From an uncultured Flavobacteriaceae bacterium (GTDB lineage: Bacteria > Bacteroidota > Bacteroidia > Flavobacteriales > Flavobacteriaceae), in contig CANMLX010000018.1 of assembly GCA_947498845.1 (NCBI GenBank), positions 17,639-81,638 of the forward strand: DNA of 64,000 nt. Reading direction: 5' to 3'. Both the position numbers and the translations under genes were made by a program. The notes below the pieces were generated by a model, which was not told the DNA's origin, did not search any database, and worked only from the letters and a program-made list of their open reading frames with translations. Positions 60,074 through 64,000 of this stretch are shown here, one piece after another. Position 1 is the stretch's first letter; the number at the start of each line of letters is the position of its first letter.

Positions 60074-60589
60074 AACAGGCTCAAAAACATCATTCCTTTT
60101 TAATTCCAATCTACTATACAAGCTTATTTTTCTTACTTTGAAAGAGTCGTTATATTTCTTTTCATTACAGATATAATCAACATCTTTATCAAATAACTCA
60201 GTCGTATAAATCGTGTAATTTGATTCCTTTATACTCAATTTATCTCCCTTGTAAATAAATAAATAAATCTTTTTATCTATTTTTATTTCTGCTGAGTAGG
60301 TAAAGGGTTGATGAAAAATAAATTCTTCAAGAACGGCAACTTTTTTAATTTTATCTATATTAATAATAGAATCTAAATTTTTAATAATCTTTTCTCTATA
60401 ATTAATTAGATTGTAAGAGTAGCTTGATGCTAAATTCTTTTGATTTTTGGTGTACAGTTTTTTAGTTTCTGCTTCAAAATGAATTTTCGAATTATCTTTC
60501 CAACTATTAGCATTTATTCTATATATTTTTTCTTTACAAGAGATAAAACAAATAGTTAAGATAACTAAAAGAATTTTTATTGATTTCAT
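60032..60589 (-). CDS. Lipoprotein of unknown function, candidate immunity protein
   Basis: 185 residues. Lipoprotein signal ending CFISC (Cys18), Lys/Tyr/Ile-rich body with no recognised domain. It starts 7 bp after the end of the Rhs toxin tip (60597), the usual immunity-gene position; the lipid anchor would place it in the periplasm, where an exported protease toxin could act. Its 3' end overlaps the open frame of the metzincin tip. Confidence 0.65.
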   Translation of the reverse strand: MKSIKILLVILTICFISCKEKIYRINANSWKDNSKIHFEAETKKLYTKNQKNLASSYSYNLINYREKIIKNLDSIINIDKIKKVAVLEEFIFHQPFTYSAEIKIDKKIYLFIYKGDKLSIKESNYTIYTTELFDKDVDYICNEKKYNDSFKVRKISLYSRLELKRNDVFEPVYICFNLNPSGSDL

Positions 60590-60596
60590 TATTCTA

Positions 60597-62102
60597 TTAT
60601 TTTACATCTCCTCCCGAGAGAATTCTTACTTTCATATTTTTTATCAAACCTCCCTTAGCAGTGTCTCTATTAGTATGCACATTTCTTTTATTACTTGGAG
60701 GTTTTGTTTCTACTTTAGTCCCCATTAAATATATAAGTATCGAGGCTTTAGGTTTTGCCTTACCTATACTATTGTTGGCTGGTATTAGTTTTCTAGTTTT
60801 TCTATCATATCTTTTATTATGAACATTTACAGCTGTTCCCATATTCCCTGTATAAGTTTTTCTAGGACCTTTTCCTAAAGCACTACGATGTCTATTTTGC
60901 GCTGCAACCGCACTAACTTCAGATGCAGGGAAAGATTCATGTTCAACACCATTACCATCATTTACAGATTTTCCAGTATAGTATGGAATTCCATCTCCTC
61001 CATTATTAAAATGGTCTAATTCATGAACTATAATTTCATCTGGAGTCATAGTAACACCATCTGCTGTCTCTGTATCAAATGGGTTAAAATTTAAAAATCT
61101 AGTGAAAGTTCCATCTCCTTCTGGATCATCTCCATTTTTAAATACACCTCCAACACCATTTCCTTTTTCTTTAGAATCACCCATTTGTATTACAAATGTA
61201 TTTTTAGATTCGATTGCTGAAACTAATTGATTAAACCCTTCTTCAGATGTTGCTCCTAAAATTAATTGATAAAGAACTGCACTTCTATATTTATCATCGC
61301 CAACAATAGCAATTCTCTCCCCAGTAGGATCAGATGCAATTATAGGAGAGTTTGCTACATAACTATAAGGTGTGAAATCGTAATATTCTTCCGCTGCATT
61401 ATCGATATTCATCCATCTTCCTATACTTGTATCATAATTTCTTGCATGAAAGTCATACCAATCGAGGCCTAACTCATCCTGGTACTCCTTACCACCAAAC
61501 TTTTACTTAAGCGCAGAATTAGAACTATTAACCACATTATTATACCCTTTATGTTTGAGTCCAAAGGGGTAAAAATTATTCTCCTCAAGGATTTCAAGAC
61601 CGTTTTGTCTTAGCTTAAAGTTATCTACATAACTCGTTGTAAAAGTACCTTTATCGCTTGCATCTCCTTTTTCAAAAATTACACGAATATAATCTCCTGT
61701 AAATGTAAAATCTAATTTATAGTGCTTGTTAGTTGTTAAATTAATAACTTTTCTTGTCGCTGATTGCCATATGCCATCCTTTCTTTCTATGATTATAAAG
61801 TGGGATTTCTCCATATTACCTTTTTCATAATCAAACTCAATATGTAAAGGTGTATTGGGTTCAATGGTTAGGTATTTATCTGTCTTATGTGATTTATTTA
61901 AAAGAACAATATTTAGCTTTTGATTGTTATTATTAATATAACTACCGCCATAAGTACCTCCCCAACCATCTGTACTGGTGCTAAAATCATCTTCAACTCT
62001 TGATGTGTTTTCTTTATAACTTACACGCACATTACCCAAATGATCCTTGTATTGATACACATAATTATAATTCTCACCTCTTACATCTACATAACCCTCT
62101 GG
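60597..62102 (-). pseudogene. Rhs core fragment with internal stop, ending in a HELDH metalloprotease-type toxin tip
   Basis: About 500 codons in one frame (PEGYVDVRGENYNYVYQYKD... to GGDVK), with one in-frame TAA at 61503-61505. The N-terminal half shows the carbohydrate-binding and YPFGLKHKGYN Rhs segment; the second half GGKEYQDELGLDWYDFHARNYD, NSPIIASDPTGE is the Rhs core end. After the DPTG junction the tip carries HELDH (residues 130-134 of the downstream open part), an HExxH zinc protease motif like that of M91/NleD-type effectors. The normal residue at the stop is probably Tyr (ALKYKF), so one base change inactivated it. The 5' end is also cut, at a TAA at 62103-62105. Confidence 0.8.
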
Positions 62103-62133
62103 TTAATTCTTTTCTTATTTCTTATTGTTGACG

Positions 62134-62155
62134 CCACTCGTGAGGACACGAGCGG
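62134..62155. repeat. Hairpin next to the truncated Rhs core
   Basis: CC-a-CTCGTG-agga-CACGAG-c-GG, a 6-bp perfect core with two outer G-C pairs, between the Rhs fragment and the lipoprotein gene at 62162. GC-rich for this DNA. It could be a terminator or a recombination-associated sequence of the Rhs modules. Confidence 0.5.
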
Positions 62156-62161
62156 TAGCCG

Positions 62162-62398
62162 TTACTTGAACATACTATACCCGAGGGAATTATTAACATA
62201 TAGACTAAAAACATCTCCTGCTTTTTTCAATTCTAGGCATGTTTCATTCCTCTCTTCTGAAGACAAATATTTTTTTAATATGTTTTCGACTTCAAGAGGT
62301 AATACATATGCTATAGAATTATTTAAACTAGACTCTACAACATTAGAAGATTTGCATCCTATAAACAAAATTGATATGATCAAAAATTTTAATTTCAT
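62162..62398 (-). CDS. Small lipoprotein, candidate immunity protein
   Basis: 78 residues from ATG 62398 (lipoprotein signal KFLIISILFIGC). A longer frame from 62464 is open but its extra codons contain no signal peptide and overlap the toxin stub in another frame. Body with EERNETCLELKKAGDVF; no family recognised. The ATG overlaps the TGA of the toxin stub 62395-62517 (ATGA), typical of a toxin-immunity junction. Confidence 0.55.
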   Translation of the reverse strand: MKLKFLIISILFIGCKSSNVVESSLNNSIAYVLPLEVENILKKYLSSEERNETCLELKKAGDVFSLYVNNSLGYSMFK

Positions 62399-62517
62399 GG
62401 TTTTACTTTTTTCATGCAGGTAGATAATGCATCTTGACCGACATTTTGAGTAGCAGTAGTCCATATAAAATTTGTATGAACACCTTGTAAAACCTTATGC
62501 ATATCAGGGTCTATTTT
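62395..62517 (-). pseudogene. Orphan C-terminal toxin stub
   Basis: About 40 codons open from just after a TAG to TGA, with no start of its own in a sensible place; translation runs DPDMHKVLQGVHTNFIW and ends DALSTCMKKVKP. It overlaps the ends of both neighbouring lipoprotein genes. I read it as the last part of a displaced toxin tip. Confidence 0.45.
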
Positions 62518-62993
62518 CTAACTATTGAAGCTATGGATTTGTCAAATTCAGCTTTCCGTTCTTTAGAAACGTTTAAATAACCTATAACCACATCATTTAA
62601 AATATTTTCTTTCCAATATCGATAACCATCTTTTTGCTTACCTTTCATGTAGATTGAGTCTCGCAAGCTTTTCCTTTTAATTACTGTTATGCCTTGGGCT
62701 AATTTATTGTCCCCATTTAATGCAGACCCTCCCATAGTATTATCTGTAATATAGATTTTCATCCCATTTTCATAATTATAAATTATTTCTTTGTATTCAG
62801 GATTGAAGTCTTCTTTATCTATTTTAAAACCTTTAGGTATAGATATCACATATGTCTTTTCTTTAAAAGGCTCTTCTTTAGATGATGTTAAAAAATCAGT
62901 AGTATATTTCACATCCTTAAAGCCTACAATATCAGAGGTCTTACAAGTCATTGTAAAAGAAAAAACCATTAATATTAAAAATACTTTCTTCAT
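62511..62993 (-). CDS. Lipoprotein of unknown function, candidate immunity protein
   Basis: 160 residues with lipoprotein signal FSFTMTC (Cys17), then a soluble domain with a segment YVISIPKGFKID and GGSALNGDNKLAQGITVIKR. No family recognised. Follows the toxin stub 62997-63122 with 3 bp between stop and start. Confidence 0.65.
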   Translation of the reverse strand: MKKVFLILMVFSFTMTCKTSDIVGFKDVKYTTDFLTSSKEEPFKEKTYVISIPKGFKIDKEDFNPEYKEIIYNYENGMKIYITDNTMGGSALNGDNKLAQGITVIKRKSLRDSIYMKGKQKDGYRYWKENILNDVVIGYLNVSKERKAEFDKSIASIVRK

Positions 62994-62996
62994 ATC

Positions 62997-63122
62997 TTAC
63001 TTTTTTAATACTTCTATTGATGGTGGTGCAATATTTAAAGGGCTTCCTTTTGGCAATAAATTTGTACCTCCTTTAGAATATTGATATCTTAATGCTCCAT
63101 TTCCAAAAGTATTTGTGGGACA
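62997..63122 (-). pseudogene. Orphan C-terminal toxin stub
   Basis: 41 codons on the minus strand directly after the TAA of the DUF922-like gene and in the same frame; reads CPTNTFGNGALRYQYSKGG and ends IAPPSIEVLKK. No start codon of its own. It is followed immediately by a lipoprotein gene, as in a toxin-immunity junction. Confidence 0.45.
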
Positions 63123-63650
63123 TTATCCTTTACCGACATACTCATACTCTTTGAGCTCTTCAAGCTCCTTAGCAACCTTGTCTATCCATTCTTTCTGTTT
63201 CGCTTTACTAAAGTAAACTTCTTCATCATATTTTTTTTGAGTCTCCCAATGCTCTTTAAGAAGCTTTCTGTAAGTTGTTTTATAAACGTTTACATCTTTT
63301 TCCTCTGATTCTTCAAGAATTTTAAGTTCACACCTTATTTTTCTTGAGTAAATTTCAGTTATATCAAAATGTAATCTTTCATGTAATAATGATTTTTCAC
63401 TGTTGGTTATAGTCCAAGATTTTTTCTTATTAAAAAAGCTTTTCACAATATAATGTGGAACATTTCCTTCATAATATTGTTCCCTTTTAACATTTATCTT
63501 GACACTAGAAACAGCAACTTTAACGCCTTTATTTTTTGGAGGTAATCCTTGATAGTCTTCCCAATCTAATTTTATGTTTGCATCCCATAAAATAACATCT
63601 GATTGAAAACTAAAACACATACAGAAAATGATATAATAAAAAACTTTCAT
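63123..63650 (-). CDS. DUF922-like secreted protein with HERLH motif
   Basis: 175 residues, signal peptide (about 1-18), then WEDYQGLPP and LLHERLHFDITEIYSRK, which match DUF922, a family of putative secreted zinc proteases in Bacteroidota (HExxHFDxxE). The zinc motif HERLH is complete. It sits directly after an Rhs tail (63664), where an immunity or accessory gene would be expected, so it is either an independent protease or a repurposed partner. C-terminal ~50 residues are Lys/Glu-rich. Confidence 0.75.
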   Translation of the reverse strand: MKVFYYIIFCMCFSFQSDVILWDANIKLDWEDYQGLPPKNKGVKVAVSSVKINVKREQYYEGNVPHYIVKSFFNKKKSWTITNSEKSLLHERLHFDITEIYSRKIRCELKILEESEEKDVNVYKTTYRKLLKEHWETQKKYDEEVYFSKAKQKEWIDKVAKELEELKEYEYVGKG

Positions 63651-63663
63651 TAAAATATAGTAT

Positions 63664-63951
63664 TTATTCTACTGATTGAAATTTGACTTTTGCACCAGAA
63701 CCAAGTTGACCTTGACCTTTAATCAATTGATTTGCATTGACTCCATTTTGTATTAGTAAATCGATTATCGCTTGCGCAGGATTACTGGAATTGACCACCA
63801 TATTATACCCTTTATGTTTAAGTCCAAAAGGATAGTAGTTATTCTCCTCAAGAATCTCTAAATTAGAATCTGTATTCCTGACTTTTTTTATGCTTACATT
63901 ATCGTACCAAACAGTACCTACTTTAACGTCAGTTCGATGTAACTTATAAGT
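63664..63951 (-). pseudogene. Rhs core remnant with divergent tail
   Basis: About 95 codons open after a TAA at 63952-63954. The part VGTVWYDNVSIKKV, then LEILEENNYYPFGLKHKGYN, is a carbohydrate-binding plus Rhs segment homologous to the one in 61503-62102 (about 65 bp are strongly similar). After KGYNMVVNSSNPAQ the sequence departs into a short unrelated tail (GQLGSGAKVKFQSVE). It is a rearranged Rhs piece without the rest of the core; the frame starts at a stop and is probably cut on that side. Confidence 0.65.
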
Positions 63952-64000
63952 TTAAACATAATTGATTTGTTTTAACAAATCCAATGTTCAGGCTAGGCTT

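Noticed and set aside
60580..60822. Plus-strand hydrophobic open frame of 80 codons
   Set aside because: Antisense to the conserved end of the Rhs toxin tip frame; hydrophobicity comes from Lys-rich codons read backwards.
62040..62423. Plus-strand open frame of 127 codons opposite the Rhs fragment and lipoprotein
   Set aside because: Antisense to a lipoprotein gene with a clear signal peptide, low-complexity hydrophobic translation; a shadow.

Overview
The window is chromosomal DNA of a low-GC member of the Bacteroidota, almost certainly a marine-type Flavobacteriaceae. The evidence is a gldFG-dnaN neighbourhood, promoters of the Bacteroidetes TTG-N19-TAnnTTTG type, several lineage-typical families (DUF4290, DUF4870, BatA-like vWA protein, M61 lipoprotein, START-like protein), a remnant of a type IX secretion sorting domain, and many TTG starts. 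No rRNA or complete insertion sequence was found; one tRNA-Met gene is present.

Layout. 1-57.7 kb is mostly ordinary core genome: SAM hydrolase end, SDR, fused gldFG, dnaN, M61 peptidase, glycosyltransferase, a BatA-like/dihydroorotase-like/esterase operon, serB, a minus-strand block with amidase, mlaD-like and heterodisulfide-reductase-like Fe-S genes, lptD, ridA, a hybrid histidine kinase, pdxH, a pyrR-pyrB-rnz operon, then (39.3-57.7 kb) yceI, a Crp/Fnr regulator, a cNMP/CBS/DUF294 protein with an exonuclease next to acs, murA, recQ, fmt, HU and others. Two stretches are accessory. (a) 30.66-39.23 kb holds a proteolysis and signalling cluster: ECF sigma factor, TPR protein with one membrane segment (anti-sigma-like), S8 subtilase, CHAT-TPR membrane protein, a CARDB lipoprotein and a divergent cytoplasmic trypsin-like protease. 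(b) 57.8-64 kb, downstream of tRNA-Met, is a graveyard of Rhs/polymorphic-toxin parts, all on the minus strand: an Rhs core with one internal stop, C-terminal toxin stubs, small lipoprotein or secreted genes between them, and a sorting-domain stub.

The two signals most worth following are these. First, the subtilase, the CARDB lipoprotein and the trypsin-like protease share a bipartite promoter-like motif, GTTAACCTTT-N12-CAT(T/G)AA, at nearly the same distance from their start codons. This fits control by the cluster's own ECF sigma factor and ties the three genes into one candidate regulon. Second, at least six intergenic elements of 160-171 bp, and a more degenerate seventh of 180 bp, are imperfect full-length palindromes. 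Their arms differ in sequence from element to element but stay self-complementary. Most carry a TAGC-n3/4-GCTA core at or close to the exact centre (for example GTAGCTATGGCTATG) and most have ATACCA(A/T)TT ends. Three lie between a stop codon and its terminator, so they would be transcribed as very long hairpins.

Other oddities: MurA has Asp in place of the fosfomycin-target Cys; the dihydroorotase-like protein lacks the HxH metal ligands; GldF and GldG are one polypeptide; a strong terminator abuts a start codon; and 13 bp of the tRNA-Met 3' end are duplicated downstream. All calls are from reading the sequence; no database search was run.
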